Made by a program: the position numbers and the translations under genes. Of a DNA stretch of 64,000 bases, positions 1 to 12,469 are shown piece by piece. The notes beneath the pieces were generated by a model, which had not been told where the DNA came from, did not search any database, and saw nothing but the letters and a program-made list of their open reading frames with translations. The stretch comes from Gigaspora rosea (Eukaryota; Glomeromycota; Glomeromycetes; Diversisporales; Gigasporaceae), in contig QKWP01000117.1 of the NCBI GenBank assembly GCA_003550325.1, positions 346,591-410,590 on the forward strand. Direction: 5' to 3'. How positions within the stretch are numbered: the stretch's first letter is position 1; each line of letters starts with the position of its first letter.

Positions 1-284
1 GTAAAATTTCATTCCCGTCATTTGCACCAAGGTCGATTTAAAACATTAGTTTTCATTTTTTTCTTCTTTTGCGCGTTTGGGCTGGAATAATCAAACTTTG
101 CACTCTCCGATTGGCTATTCCCTCTCCAGGAGTTTGCATTACCTGCGCAAATAAGTGGATGCCACGTTTGACGTGCTATCTAGAATTTTATCCCTTAACA
201 CGTATCGTATTAACACGTTAACGGGCGATTATATGTCAATCATCAAGTTTACACGGGTTTTGACTACCATATCACTACTAATAA

Positions 285-450
285 CCCAAATGACCTTCAA
301 ATGACCCCAGACATTTGCAAATGACTATGGTCATTTGGTCACGAGTCATTTGCAAATGACCCAAAATTCAAATGACCTATAATGACTGGTCATTTCAGGG
401 TAATTTGAGGTCATTTAAAAATTTTTTAAATGACCAGGTCATTTACCATC
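285..450. repeat. cluster of AAATGACC/GGTCATTT motifs with a hairpin
   Basis: The motif AAATGAC or its complement occurs about a dozen times in 165 bases, in both orientations. Positions 409-435 form a near-perfect hairpin with a GGTCATTTAAAA arm. It ends against CACTGGTGCAAGGAC, which is the start of the adjacent minisatellite. It could be a MITE end; no paired terminus or target duplication is visible. Confidence 0.55.
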
Positions 451-454
451 ACTG

Positions 455-1600
455 GTGCAAGGACTAGTTGTATTTGCTCCATAGCTTCAAGTAGTAATAC
501 AAGGACCAATTTTTGTTTTGGCTCCGCAGCTACAAGTGGTAGTGCAAGAACAATAAGAATAAATCTTGCTTATATTGGCAGGAACACAGTTACTAGTTCT
601 CTTTATAGCTATGGAAAGATTTGATAGTTTCTCTCTATAGGAAAGTATTTTGATCTGTGAATAGTTTCAAATTAACACTTTTCTTGTAGTACATACCAAA
701 AAGCCTGTTAACAAAATAACAGGGCGATCATTATCGTGAAATCAAATGACTCTATGACCAGTTATATTACAGGTTTTTTATATATTCTTTTATGGTTATT
801 CTTTGACTATTGCCATTATATATTGAAATCGTATTTACAGAAAGTATCCTTTTATGGTTATTCTTTGATTTTTGTTGTAAGATTTTGTAACTTGTATTTA
901 TAGGTAATCTCAGATTTGTATATGATTTTGAAATTTACATTGTTATGATTATTGTTAGATCTGTAATAGAGGTAAGGGATAATTGCTATAGCCAAGTATA
1001 AACCAGTTATATGGGAAGAGTAAAATCTCAGGGAAGAAGGCTATCTCTTTTTTAGCTATTGATCGCCTTGTGAAGACTAGCTCTATTGCCCCAAAATTCA
1101 AGCAAGCAGCATTGTTTTTATGTTATATTAGGCTCTATGGCTTCATTGGTAGTGCAAGGACCTGTTGTGTACCTGGCTCTATGGCTGCAAGTGGCAGTAC
1201 AAGAACCAGAGGTAGTTGGCTTCACAGCTGCAAATGGCAGTGCAAGGACCTTTTGTGTACCTGGCTCTATAGCTGCAAGTAGCAGTGCAAGGACCAGAGG
1301 TAGTTGGCTTCTCGGCTGCAAGTAGTAGTGCAAGAACCAGTTGTTGTATTTGGCTCCACGGCTGCAAATGGCAGAGGTAGTTGGCTCTATGACTGTGAGC
1401 AGTAGTGCAAGAACCTGTTTTGTACCTGACTCCACAGCTACAAATAGCAGTGCAAGGACTAGTTGTTGTATCTGGCTTCACGGCTGCAAGTAGCAGTGCA
1501 AAAACCAGTTGTTGTATTAGCTCACGGCTGCAAGTGGTAGTGCAAGGACCATAAGAATAAACCTTACTCATACCAGCAAGAACACATTACCAATTTTCTT
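455..1600. repeat. 44-bp minisatellite in two blocks
   Basis: About ten diverged units of 43-46 bases lie at 1129-1560, each running roughly GGCTCCACGGCTGCAAGTGG, then CAGTGCAAGGACCAG, then a TTGT/TAGTT tail. A shorter block of about two units lies at 470-560. Both blocks end in the same flank (AAGAATAAAYCTT followed by AGCTATGGAAAGATTTGAT at about 560-630 and 1550-1625), so the blocks and flank were duplicated together. Long ORFs on both strands here are by-products of the repeat and do not look like genes. Confidence 0.8.
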
Positions 1601-1629
1601 TTCAGCTATGGAAAGATTTGATGGTTTTC

Positions 1630-2090
1630 CTTTATATGAAGGCTTGAATAAAGTCAGCTAATCAAGCAATAATAATTTTATTAAGATTAGATGTAATATA
1701 AAAATTTTTACAAAAAACAGATAGCTCTAAATTTTATTAGGAAACCATCTATTGCATCCTAATTAAAAAAATATTTTTTGTAAATTTTACTAATAGCCAC
1801 AATGACTACTATATTTTTCTAATCTTAACTCTAATTATAATGCAGTTTTTTTAATCTTAATTTTATATATATTTTTATTTAGAAAACCAAACATATTTGT
1901 TTTGATTATCATAATATACTTTATTCTAAATTTTGATTGGTCAAAATTACAGAATTACAGAGTGATTAATTTTTTGTGAGAGCACAACCTAAGATAATAA
2001 AGCTCTTAATGAAACCCTTGTCAATTGAAAAGGCTTTTACATTGAATCTAAACAAATTATTTTTATTACTAGCATTTCACTAGCAACAGC
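1630..2090. other. AT-rich spacer, no gene seen
   Basis: Homopolymer-rich AT sequence. I see no ORF of interest, no RNA gene and no clear repeat partner. Confidence 0.6.
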
Positions 2091-2094
2091 AGAG

Positions 2095-2335
2095 TGTAGG
2101 ATCAACTTATGGGGGCACTAAATTCCAGGTTGGAATACATCAAAGTGCATTAGAATTATGATCAGCTGGACTGAATTGATCGATTTAGCCCCAAGATCAT
2201 AAAAATTTTACTAATGTAATCAAATCTATTCATTAAGTAATTTGCTATAGAAACTGCTAATAGCTAAAGCTAAATGCCATCCTAGATCCAATATATACAA
2301 TCCAGAATTTTGGTAATCTTACTGTAAATTTCACG
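2095..2335. repeat. dispersed repeat, copy 1
   Basis: This stretch aligns with 56822-57080 through shared blocks: GTGCATYRGAATYATGATCAG, then AAAAATTTTACTAATG, CATTCATTAAG, CTAAATGCCRWCCTAGATC and a GATTTGRTWA-like end. The copies are diverged (roughly 70 percent by eye). I see no terminal inverted repeats or tail, so the class is unknown. Confidence 0.6.
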
Positions 2336-5300
2336 TAGGATTGATTGTTTGAATACATAATTTTTTAAACTATTAATAATAATGCTAATGCTGTAAATAT
2401 CTATTATTTTATTTGCAGACTAAAACCATACTCTCAAATATCTTTAATTCGTACTGAGGTTTTAATCACTCACTAGGTGTTTAACTAGTGTTTAATTCAC
2501 TCAGTAAGAGGTTCAGGGTACTAGCAGAGTACCCTCCTTGAGAGTTAAAATCACTAACGATGCCACAAACTATGCCAAAATAAGAAATATATAAAATAAT
2601 ATAAGTTATAATAATAAAATACTATAACACTTCCAATTCATAGAACACCTATCAAATATCTGGGTGATTGTTGCAAATTATTAGGCAATATCGGATCAAT
2701 GTCAAAAAGATAGAAACTGGGAAGATATGGATTTGAATACCAATAACGATGTATAATGATCTTATGCATAGCGAATGATACATAATAATGAACAAAAAAT
2801 TAACTTTACATGGACTAATTTAATTCTGTTATGAAATAAATGAATTATGCTTAGGGAAGTGTCAGATATCAGCTGATATCGTAGGATAGGGGGATGAAAT
2901 GGTTTCATCATGTGTCAATGATGCAGGTTGCATCATGCATCAGGCATCATTAGTAGAGAGATAACTTTTGAAATAAGAGTAGATGTGTTAACTCTAGTAA
3001 TTATCCTAAAAAACCCTTGAATCAATAAACTGTTATAATCATAAACTGATAATCCCCTGATACGTTGAATTTGATTCTGTGATCACATGTCATCATTAAG
3101 TCACTTAACGATCGATTCCTGCCTCGCTACAGCAAGACTCAAAGAACCTCAAGACCTGGACCAAATCAACCATGTCTCTTTCTGCCTACCAATTCGTATC
3201 AAGTGTCTTGCTGGATTGTCAGAAATAGGTTTGCTTAGTTAGTAGTGTTGTTAGTTGTATTTAGTACTAGACCTGATAACCATGCCTCCCCACAACGAAC
3301 ATAAAAGACGAGCGAGGGGAGCCCGATAATTTCTGATCAAGAAAATTTTTAAAATTTTTATACTGTTAAACTTCCCAAAACTGATCCTGTCAAAATCGAT
3401 AACCTGTCAAATCTGATAAAAAATTAATCTACCAGGTCGGTACCTGATATATAAATCTAATAGTTTTCAAATCGGATAACCTCTCGATACTGATACAAAG
3501 CCTATCCACCATGTATATCTGTTTTGAGATGTTCAACAGTATATATGTTTCGTTCTCCCTCCCCCTTCCTCCCTCTCTTTTGAGAAAGGAATGTAACATA
3601 AACCACGAATTAAATTGGTCCCACCTAATAAAGATATTAGCACAAGCGTGTAAGTCTATCCTAATGCTAAATTTCAAAGTTGATATCAGAGGTAAATGTT
3701 GAGTTTTTTCTTTTTTTAAATCCTCTCATTTGCAACGCGTCATAGTAATGACGAAAAAATTGACAGTTTTGTGATTGTAATTATTCTTATTAATCAATAA
3801 CAAATAATCGAGTAATCTGCATTCAGCACGACAAAAGATTTTACTAATTTGGAATTAAAATATAATTCAGAAATATATTCTTTAGTATTTAAATCTTTGT
3901 CCTGTTTAAAAAATGCACATCAAAACTTTCAACATTCACATAATTTAAAAACATACAACTAATACATGGTTTGAACGTGCGTTTTGGAATCAAGCACTTT
4001 ACAATCAAATTTTTGTTAATTAAAACAAGAAACAACTTATAAATACATTATTGTATTCTTAGGATGTAAGTACTTGTTTTAAATCCGCGTGCTAATTAAA
4101 AAAAGCTATCTCAAGATTAATAGTATGTGAATTAATTGTAAATTAAAATTTCCTTTAATTCAACAATATATTTATTAAGATGAAAATAACAAAAAAAAAA
4201 TCGGTAATAAACAGTAACAGCTTTTAAAATAATTTACATGCGCAGTAAAAATTATAGGACCGTAATTTTTGAAATCAAGCTTTTCTAAATCGTTGCGTGA
4301 AAAATAATTAAAGATTAAATTATTAAAATATTATTTACGCAATTATTGATATAAAATACGTTATTTTTAACTTTCACCAGCTGAAGGATAGTGACACACT
4401 GGGTACTGTGTGCAACGCTCTACTGTACTATAGATATTTTAACAGTAAATTTATTGAAAATTCAAAAATTTACTTGATCTTGCATATCGATATACAACAA
4501 AATTACCTACTAATTCAAATATTTAATAGCAAATTCTTAAAACAATATGTATATCGACAGAAATAATGAAATATAATATTTAGAGTAAAAAATTTTTTTA
4601 GAAATTCTAAAAAAAGCCGATCGAACATGTAATAGGCCCGGTGAAGGTCACATGTTCGATTAAGCAATCGAAAGTTTGAGGTAATCGAGTCATTAGAGTA
4701 AGTATGAGGCAATTCTTTCATAAATAATGGAATCAACTTTGTCTTTTCTGGTTATATCGACCCACCCTTCCTACACAGGGGTAAATCTGTGCTTTTGTGG
4801 ACTCGCCTGCCGGGATGGAAGCCACGGTATCACGGTAAGAAAAATTGAATAATTGCGCAGGTTTTTTTAAGGTGATTTGGAATGGTCGATGTCCATATCT
4901 GTCCAAGTCAAAATAAAATTTTCTTGGACATAATCCAAATGCTATCACCCCTGTAGATATATATATCTTTATTAAATTATTAAACATAAATTAAAATTTA
5001 TTAAGATATCTGCCTACGTATATTCAAAATAACCGAAATTACCTTTAATTATCTTATTAAAATCTTTTAACTCATCAAGTAGTTCTAGGAAATCATATAA
5101 AGTTTGTCAAGAAATATTCTTGACATCTTTAACTGTGACATGAAGAGATCCAAGTTCTTGGTTTATCTGTTAATATCTTTGATAAAAATCAATATAATAA
5201 TAAGGAAAGTTTAACGAGATTTAGACATTAAGGTCTTCGGTAGTTGACAATTTCTATCTATTGTGTAAAAAGCCAATGGTTGTCTGAATCAACTTCTCAA

Positions 5301-5514
5301 TTAGGCCCGTTGCCGATGTTGTTCACATTCACGATTCACCCGTTGTGTAATAATTACTATAATTTTTAACGCTAGAAATAAATAAAAATGCAAAAAAATT
5401 AACATGCCAATATGTCGAGAATCGTTACACTACGTATCTAAAAAATATAAATTTTATAGGATGTACATTGTGCAATGTAATACATAAGTTTCAACACTCT
5501 TTTCTTGCGTCAAA
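2336..5514. other. gene-poor AT-rich region
   Basis: No convincing coding region. A perfect 16-base palindrome GATATCAGCTGATATC sits at 2865-2880. The sequence TTAGGGAAGTGTCAGATATC before it resembles the terminus of the PIF-like MITE at 32467, but no matching right end was found. A TGATGCA-rich microsatellite-like run lies at 2915-2950. The few short ORFs have no family signature. Confidence 0.5.
4616..4666. other. short inverted repeat (hairpin)
   Basis: GATCGAACATGT and ACATGTTCGATT pair across a loop of about 19 bases. It resembles a small fold-back structure; it does not fit a tRNA. Confidence 0.5.
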
Positions 5515-6773
5515 ATGTCAAATTACTATAAGATATTTGAAAAGCAGCCGGAAAAAATCGACAGTTCATTAGATATTACTCAAATAACCAACAATATTAC
5601 CCAATTGCATTTAGAAGACAACAATTTACAAGACCTTTCACAAGGTGTTCCAAATGAAACTGTTAAAGAAATGTGTAATCTTTATAATGAAGAAAAATCG
5701 AAAGGCAAAAATTCTCGCTCAATTCTTGAGACGTTAGAACAATTTCTAATAAACAAGAAGCAAAATCAAGGTAATATTATCGATTTTTGCTTAGATGATC
5801 AAACCAATCCTACGATTCAAATCGTTCTTGCAAGTTGTTATCGTTATGGTAAATGGGTTGAAAAAGATGAACACAAAGCATTCAATTATTACCAAAAATC
5901 TGCAGAGATGGGTGACTCTAATGCAACATTTAATGTTGGATATTGTTATGATGAAGGAATTGGAGTTGAAAAGGATGAGCATAAGGCATTCATTTATTAT
6001 CAAAAATCTGCAGAGATGGGTGATGTTGAAGGAACATATAATGTTGGATATTTTTATGATGAAGGAATAGGAATTGAAAAGCATGAACATAAGGCATTCA
6101 TTTATTATCTTAAATCTGCAGAGATGGGTGACGCCTATGGAACATATGATGTTGGGAGTTGTTATCAAGATGGAATTGGAGTTGAAAAGGATGAACATAA
6201 CGCGTTCATTTATTATCAAAAATCTGCAGAGATGGGTAACGCTAGCGGAACAAATAGTGTTGGAAATTGTTATTGAAATGGAATTGGAGTTGAAAAAGAT
6301 GAACATAAGGCATTCATTATTATCAAAAATCTGCAGAGATGGGTGATGTTGAAGGAACATTTAATGTTGGCAATTGTTATTATGAAGGAATCGGTGTCGA
6401 AAGGGATGAACATAAGGCATTCATTTATGTTCAAAAATCTGCAGAGATGGGTCACGCTAATGGAACATATAATGCTGGATATTGTTATCAAAATGGAATT
6501 GGGGTTGAAAAGGATGAACATAAGGCATTCATTTATTATCAAAAATCTGCAGAGATGGGTAACGCTAGTGGAACAAATAGTGTTGGATATTGTTATCGAA
6601 ATGGAATTGGAACTGGAAAGGATGAACATAAGGCATTCATTTATTATCAAAAATCTGCAGAGATGGGTAACGTTATTGGAATGTCAAATGTTGCAGAATG
6701 TTATCGAAATGGAATTGGGATAGCAAGAGATTTACATAAAGCAAAATACTGGTATCAAAGGTATTTAAATTAA
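5515..6773 (+). pseudogene. Sel1-repeat (SLR) protein gene, interrupted by a stop and a frameshift
   Basis: The product would be an SLR scaffold protein of about 420 residues. An N-terminal segment of about 100 residues with no known domain is followed by nine 36-residue (108-bp) Sel1 units, recognisable by G.CY..GIGVEKDEHKAF and YYQKSAEMG. SLR domains are alpha-alpha solenoids that mediate protein binding; this family is very large in arbuscular mycorrhizal fungi and often accompanies kinases. The start at 5515 is the first ATG, with A at -3, and no intron is needed. In unit 5, CGA seen in sister units is TGA (6274-6276), and about 45 bases later one T is missing near 6318; the original frame then resumes and ends at 6773. 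Units 4-5 and 7-8 share GNASGTNSVG, pointing to an internal duplication. The lesions could be true decay or assembly errors. Confidence 0.85.
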
Positions 6774-7084
6774 TCCTAAAGTTGAACAAGAGTATTGTGA
6801 CACACCATAATTAAATATATGAAATGGTCAGGTGTGATTTGAAATCGAAAAATAAAGAAATTATAAGTAACTACACCTGATCTTGAAATTCAATTGATAA
6901 ATCTATGGTAGTGTTACATAACCAGAATATAAATCTTTATACTGTATATGTTAATAAGTTCATAAATCACCGATTAGGGAAAAAATTTAACATCAGGCAT
7001 TATCTCAGGTATTATAATTAACATAAACTATATTATTATTAAAATCTATAATTAATTAAAATTTATAAATAAATATTAGCTGTG
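6774..7084. other. AT-rich spacer, no gene seen
   Basis: Short intergenic stretch between the SLR gene and the kinase. No regulatory motif stands out. Confidence 0.5.
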
Positions 7085-8155
7085 AACGAATGTGAATGGC
7101 AGCATAATCTTGAAATTGAAGATAAATTGAAAAAAATACTGACAGAAAATAAATATCAGCTATCGTGGATTCCTTATGATGACTTTAAAAACATTAAAGA
7201 GAGGTAAGGGTGGATTTGCAACTGTATACGCAGCAGAGTGGATTGATGAAAGTCTGGATTGTTTCAGAGATGTTGCGCTTAAATTATTCAATGAATCAAA
7301 TAATTATCACGAAGAATTTATGTTAATAATTTTAATATTTTTATTAATCAGTTAAAAGCATATTGTGATATTGGACTTAAAGATCCAACTTTTTTAAAAT
7401 GTTTCGGGATATCAAAAGATAAAGCTACTGGAAATTATATTCTTGTCATGGATTATGCTCAATATGGTAGTTTGCGCCAAAATTTACATATTATAGCGCA
7501 AATGGATTGGAAAGATAAATTAAATCTTCTACAATGTATTGCATCAGATCTTCATATAATTCATACTCATGATCTTATTCATCGGGATTTACATAGTGGA
7601 AATATACTACTAAATAGTTTAAATAGTGCTTATATTGCAGATTTAGGACTTTCAATATCAGCTAATATTGCTTCAAAATCAAAATTTGACGGAATTTTTG
7701 GAATTTTACCTTATATTGCTCCTGAAATTTTGAATAAGCAACCTTATACTAAAGAATCTGATATTTATTCTTTTGGCATAATCATGTGGGAAATTTTATA
7801 TGGTAAACCTGTTCCTTTTGAACAAAAATCAAGGAGACAATTTCAATTACAAGTATGCAATGGTTTACGACCATATATTTATGAAAATACAGCAATATGC
7901 TATACAGATTTAATGATGAAATGTTGGAATATGGTACCGGAAAAACGGCCAACAGCAAAAGAACTTTGTGATATTTTTACAGAATGGCAGAATAGTGAAA
8001 ATATTTTTTTAGAATTATCTGAATCTGATAAAAAACTAAAAAATTTAAATAGTGATGATATGCAAGTATATATGGATTCACTTTACAAAAGTAGCTTTAT
8101 TTCATTTAATTATCAAGGTAACTATATATTTGGAGGCAAAAAATTATATAATTAA
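7085..8155 (+). pseudogene. TKL-like protein kinase, probably broken
   Basis: A serine/threonine or tyrosine-kinase-like domain. Exon-like sequence from about 7085 encodes ECEWQHNLEIEDKLKK and leads to the glycine loop GKGGFATVYAAEW and VALKLF (the VAIK lysine). An AT-rich intron lies near 7320-7352. The rest is open from 7353 to 8155: catalytic loop HRDLHSGNIL, DLG in place of DFG, PYIAPE (the APE motif) and YSFGIIMWEI. DLG is usual in this fungal family as I know it. The frame breaks at 7200-7207, where GAGAGGTAAG lacks two bases before the glycine loop and gives a TAA. The intron borders are also out of phase, and no in-frame ATG precedes the exon. Two more fragments of the same kinase lie at 16090 and 21860/28566. 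The domain identity is certain; whether it is functional is doubtful. Confidence 0.8.
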
Positions 8156-9597
8156 ATTATTCTATATTATAGCATTGATAAAAAAAATTTGTTTTGTAGA
8201 TAGCAAATTATGTGAATGGGAAATGCCGGATATGATTGATGAATAAGAGCAACCTCATAAATTGAACTGATTGAAAATTATGTTTAAACGATTATGTTCA
8301 ACCTAAAAAATGCAGCGGAATTTTATAAAGAATCATACATTCAATTATATAGTGATAAGCTAAATTGTTGAATTTATCAATTCTTTAGCGCACTTCATAA
8401 TTGAATTCGTCATAAATCTGGCTTTTTATGTTAGAGAATACCATTTATACACAATTTGTAAGGTTAAAGGTCATAAGTTTATACATCTATGTATTGTCTA
8501 CGAGCTAGTCCAGCACTTGTTTATAAAAGTTTTATAAAATTGATTGTAAAGATATTAGTTTTGTTTCTACACTAATATTTAATGCTGTCATCGCAAATAT
8601 TTATTCACTTTCTGTTTTCATTAATAGTGCGTCAAAGAATTTCGTTGTGTGCTGCTCACTTCACTAACATTAATTGTAAATGTATGTTTTTAGTAAATTG
8701 TTACTTGGCTAATGATGGTGAAGTACTAGTAAAATTAAGCAGGACCAGATTTTGACAGAGTTATATTTCTAAATTTTGATACCAGAATTTTAGTATTATC
8801 TAAGTTTAGCATCTATTGATTAAAAAAAAAAAATTAAAGAATACCAGACCAATTATTTTTGAATCACACAAACCTTTATAATTCGAAACAGTCTAATTAC
8901 AGCCACCAACATAGTTTATTAAGGTTATCTTTAAATACAGTAGTGCTCCTCATAATCATTCAGTTTGTTTAATGAAAAAATTTTTAGCCATTCCTTCCAA
9001 GAAAATAAAGCAATAATAGTAAAAAAGAACGGATAAAAACACGAAAGATAAAGTTGAAAAAATTCCAATTTTTTGGAGGATTTTAACATGTGACTATGGC
9101 CTCGATTGGTGGTAACGCTACCTTATTTTATTTTTACTTTTAAAAATCTCGGATTTACTCGAATTTTTGTCTCAACCTTGCTTGTTTTATTTCTTTATTC
9201 TTTAAAAGGTTCAGAATTTTCTATTTTTACAAATCCCATATCCTAATTCTATCCATCATTATACACGCTGCCTGAATTTTAAATTGCATGCTGTGCAGCA
9301 GAATTTATTACACATACTGCTCATGAGCTTATCCCCCAATTATTGTACATTGTGGAATGATTTAGAAATGGTGCAAAACTACAAGATTATATTGGAGAAT
9401 TTGGTTACCCAGAATATGATTATATGAAGAGATGGTAAACACTTTTGCAAATGGCATGGTATTACTGAAATATATAAAAATGGTTATGGCATAAGAAATT
9501 TGGATCTCAGGGATGGTGCATATGGAGGTCCTTTTATATCTCAATATGATATAGAATCAAATTAAGGTTATTCTTATGCTGTCTATGAATGTTACTT
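8156..9597. other. intergenic region after the kinase
   Basis: Mostly AT-rich. A degenerate coding-like stretch at about 9330-9565 includes a short open frame reading WHGITEIYKNGYG. It has no start or known family, so I treat it as an unclassified remnant. Confidence 0.4.
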
Positions 9598-11350
9598 TGA
9601 TAAATCTAATGTTTACTTTCGCTCTTTTTTGAATGAAACCATTTTCTTTAGATTATTATTAAGTATAAACTTCAATGTTGGTAATAATTTGCGCCTATTG
9701 AACAATTGGACATTTAAAATTTTATATGTTCAATTTTTTCACATTATTGGACATATGTCCGGTGTATCATTGATAACACCATAATATATACTAAGTCATT
9801 AATATGTTGTATTGCAATAAGATAAGTCTGGCTAGGTTTAATAAAATATTATTACTCAAAGGAAATTTATACAACAGAACAAAAATAATAAGCGAATTAA
9901 GTCAATACAATTTAAATTAATCGTCTGTAAAATAAGCCTGTCGATGAAATGATGAACAATTATTGGTGAAAAGCTATAGAGCTTATTGAAATGTGCACAA
10001 ATATTAATGTTATGCATAATTTACAGCATAGACTCGTGTCAATTCAGAATCGTTATGTATTATTTGTGAATCAATGAATATCATAAATTTTACTGATTAA
10101 TACAAAGATTTATTATTCAGAAATGAGAATTAAGTAAACACTAAAATGCAATCTTTATTTTTTTTTCTATTTATTTATTTTTTTTTTTAATAAAAAAAGA
10201 TATTACATGAAAATGAAAGCTATCTATGTCTTTTTTTGAAAAATTAAAATTTTAATATAATTAGCAAAACGTATTTACATTACCTTGAAAATTATGAATT
10301 GAATCTCTAAATGCACTTGGTCTTTCTGTAATAAGCAACATACAGATGTTGAATAACTTCATTCTGTATACTAAATCACCACGTAAAACAATACTTTTAT
10401 AGACTTGACTAACGGAACGGCAAACCTGATAAGAAAGTTGAGATACAAGAGCTGTAAGTTGTGGCCTGTTGGGCCCTATAAGAAAAATGTACCGTATAAG
10501 ACACGGGATGGAATTGGATAGGCACGGGTCAAGGTCCGGATTTGTATGGGTATGGCCCGAGTTGGCTCGGATTCGGTGGACCGTGTGGGACCGTGTGCCC
10601 GTGCCAATTGGACCGTAAATGGCTCGGGTTTTGCAGCAGTTTACTAGTCGAATCGGCACGGGATTTGGCACGGGTAATAAACGTAATAAATTCACGTGCC
10701 ACCGCGATAATGATGTGGATTAACTATTAAAACATAAATTTACATAGGTAATCAATATAGGATGAACAAGCTAACTGCATATAGAGCAAAATTTTGTAAG
10801 GAATTTTTTTTGTTAAGACACACAGGGAAGTTCCATTAGTGAAATCATGAGATATCGCTTTTTTTTTAAAAAAAATCCTTTACTGATCTTGCGCTCTCCA
10901 CGAAACGAGCCAACACGTGTGTAACGTACACATACGTGTCATCTGGCCGTGCCATTTCATATGACGTGATATTACGTGCCACCCTTTGCCGCAATGTCCG
11001 TGCCATTTTTACCGTGCCATTCCGTAAAACGTTCCTGTACGTGCCACAAGATCCGTGCCATTTCGAGCATTCCCGACACCAATCCGTACCACAATCCGTA
11101 CCACTTTCTTATAGGGTTCGTAACATTGCATACATTCGCTAGGCTTTATATTTGATATACATGTGCTTGTTGCAATTCTGATCAAAATTAACGTATGTAT
11201 CATGAGCGTATTTTTTTTTAAATTAATAAAAACAAAAGACCTCTAGATGTTTTGTTGATCAAATTATTTATGATAAGATAACCTTAAGTTTATAACTACT
11301 GTATTACTATTTTATGATGCTGAGCCTTATTAAGTTTCATTCATTCTCAT
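9598..11350. repeat. segmental duplication, copy 1
   Basis: This block matches 16307-17855. The left part starts ATAAATCTAATKTTTACTT and continues with the GTGTCAATTCAGAATCRTYATG region. The right part (11130-11345 against 17620-17855) shares GTGCTTGTTGCAATTCTGAT and GACCTCTAGATGTTTTGTTG almost without change. The middle differs: this copy holds a 643-bp MITE and the other holds about 370 unrelated bases. Confidence 0.8.
10474..11116. mobile_element. 643-bp MITE with CCCTATAAGAAA inverted ends
   Basis: The terminal inverted repeat CCCTATAAGAAA starts at 10474 and its complement ends at 11116. Inside, GGCACGGG-type motifs are repeated near the left end and their complement CCGTGCC near the right end, about a dozen in all, making it GC-rich against AT-rich flanks. 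Such subterminal repeats usually bind a transposase. It has no coding capacity and no clear target duplication. The related block at 16307-17855 lacks it. Confidence 0.75.
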
Positions 11351-11364
11351 TTAAGAAGTACAAT

Positions 11365-11819
11365 TAGTGATGCGGGTCGATGAAAAAATCGTGGGCCGGG
11401 GCCGATCCTAAAAAATCGACCGGGCCGGCCTTTTGCTAGTGTAATTTTTTTCTGAGCAAAATCAGTCAACATATCTATATTAAACGTGAAAAGGCCATCA
11501 GGTAGTTTTTTGTCGAACTCTTGTGATATTAAACGATTTAATTATTATTCTTTTTATCCTTGAGAAACTTTCAGCACGTTAGTATTTTATGTTGATTGAT
11601 TGTCTATGCCACTGAACATTTCTGATCTTTATATTATTTGCTATTTGCCAATTTATCGCCTAAATAAGATAACTTCTCATACATTATTATAAACGACTAG
11701 CCGATTTTTATTCAATTTCTAGCCTGAAAATATGTTTAGAAGAGAAATTAGTCTAACACTTCTCTTATCAACCGGCCCGGCCCACAAAGGTGCAGGCTGA
11801 GGGTCGACCCGTATCACTA
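11365..11819. mobile_element. 455-bp MITE with TAGTGATGCGGGTCGA ends
   Basis: Left end TAGTGATGCGGGTCGA and right end TCGACCCGTATCACTA pair as terminal inverted repeats, with GGGCCGG-rich subterminal segments on both sides. The interior is AT-rich and non-coding. The TIR resembles hAT-type ends, but no 8-bp duplication is seen; the flanks read TTA/TAA, so a TA or TWA target is also possible. Confidence 0.75.
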
Positions 11820-12413
11820 ATTTACTACATTGAAAATAATTTGTTCGGTTTATATGTTCGTTTCATTTGTCCCTCTCCCCCTTTGAAAATCCTGGAAAGT
11901 GATGTTAACCAAAAAAATTAACTTCAAACGGCCTTATACCATACAAATTTTATGCTCTAGCCATCATGTGGCGAACCATAGAGAGAATAGATAGAATCGG
12001 CATATGCATGTCAAAAACATTTCTTGTTTTTTTCTTAATTTTAATTTTATTTTTTTTTTTGACCTCTCTGAAAGTGTGAGCCAATTTTTTTTTTTCGAGG
12101 GGACCACTCAACGAAAGAGCGAGTCAGATTTTTTTTTTTAGGAGGGACTGGGTGGTTCACTTCACAAAAGAGCCAGACTAAAGTCAAGCAGCGAAAGAAA
12201 AAGCACTGCCCTTCACAAAATTTTTCACTTACCCTTAAATATCGTATTCCCATTTTTCCTTTTTTACCATAACAATAACAACTATGATTTTCCCTTAACC
12301 TTAATGCAAAGTGATGGTATATCAAAAAGTGAGGCAGCATACGCACGGGCCACATGCTCTGGGCTGGGCGCCGATCACACGTTGCTAACTAGGAACTGAT
12401 TGGAGATTGAAAA
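11820..12413. other. spacer with three poly-T tracts
   Basis: T-runs of 12-13 bases at about 12049, 12087 and 12130 are separated by GC-richer pieces. No gene is seen. Confidence 0.45.
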
Positions 12414-12469
12414 TCATATGTAAGGCAAATGACAGCGCCACAAAGAAACAAGATTCGACCAGATCACAA

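Noticed and set aside
1070..1571. Overlapping ORFs of 70-130 codons on both strands
   Set aside because: They arise from the 44-bp minisatellite, start on non-ATG codons or overlap each other, and have no family features.
4616..4666. tRNA-like hairpin with TTCGATT
   Set aside because: Only one stem; no A box, anticodon arm or acceptor pairing.
5791..6723. Antisense and shifted ORFs of 90-189 codons over the SLR gene
   Set aside because: Shadows of the 108-bp repeat; the SLR frame explains the region.
11365..11819. 8-bp target duplication for a firm hAT call
   Set aside because: The flanks do not match over 8 bases; only TTA/TAA symmetry is seen, so superfamily was left open.
12047..12355. 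102-codon minus ORF with Lys-rich runs
   Set aside because: Driven by T-tracts; no start context or family.
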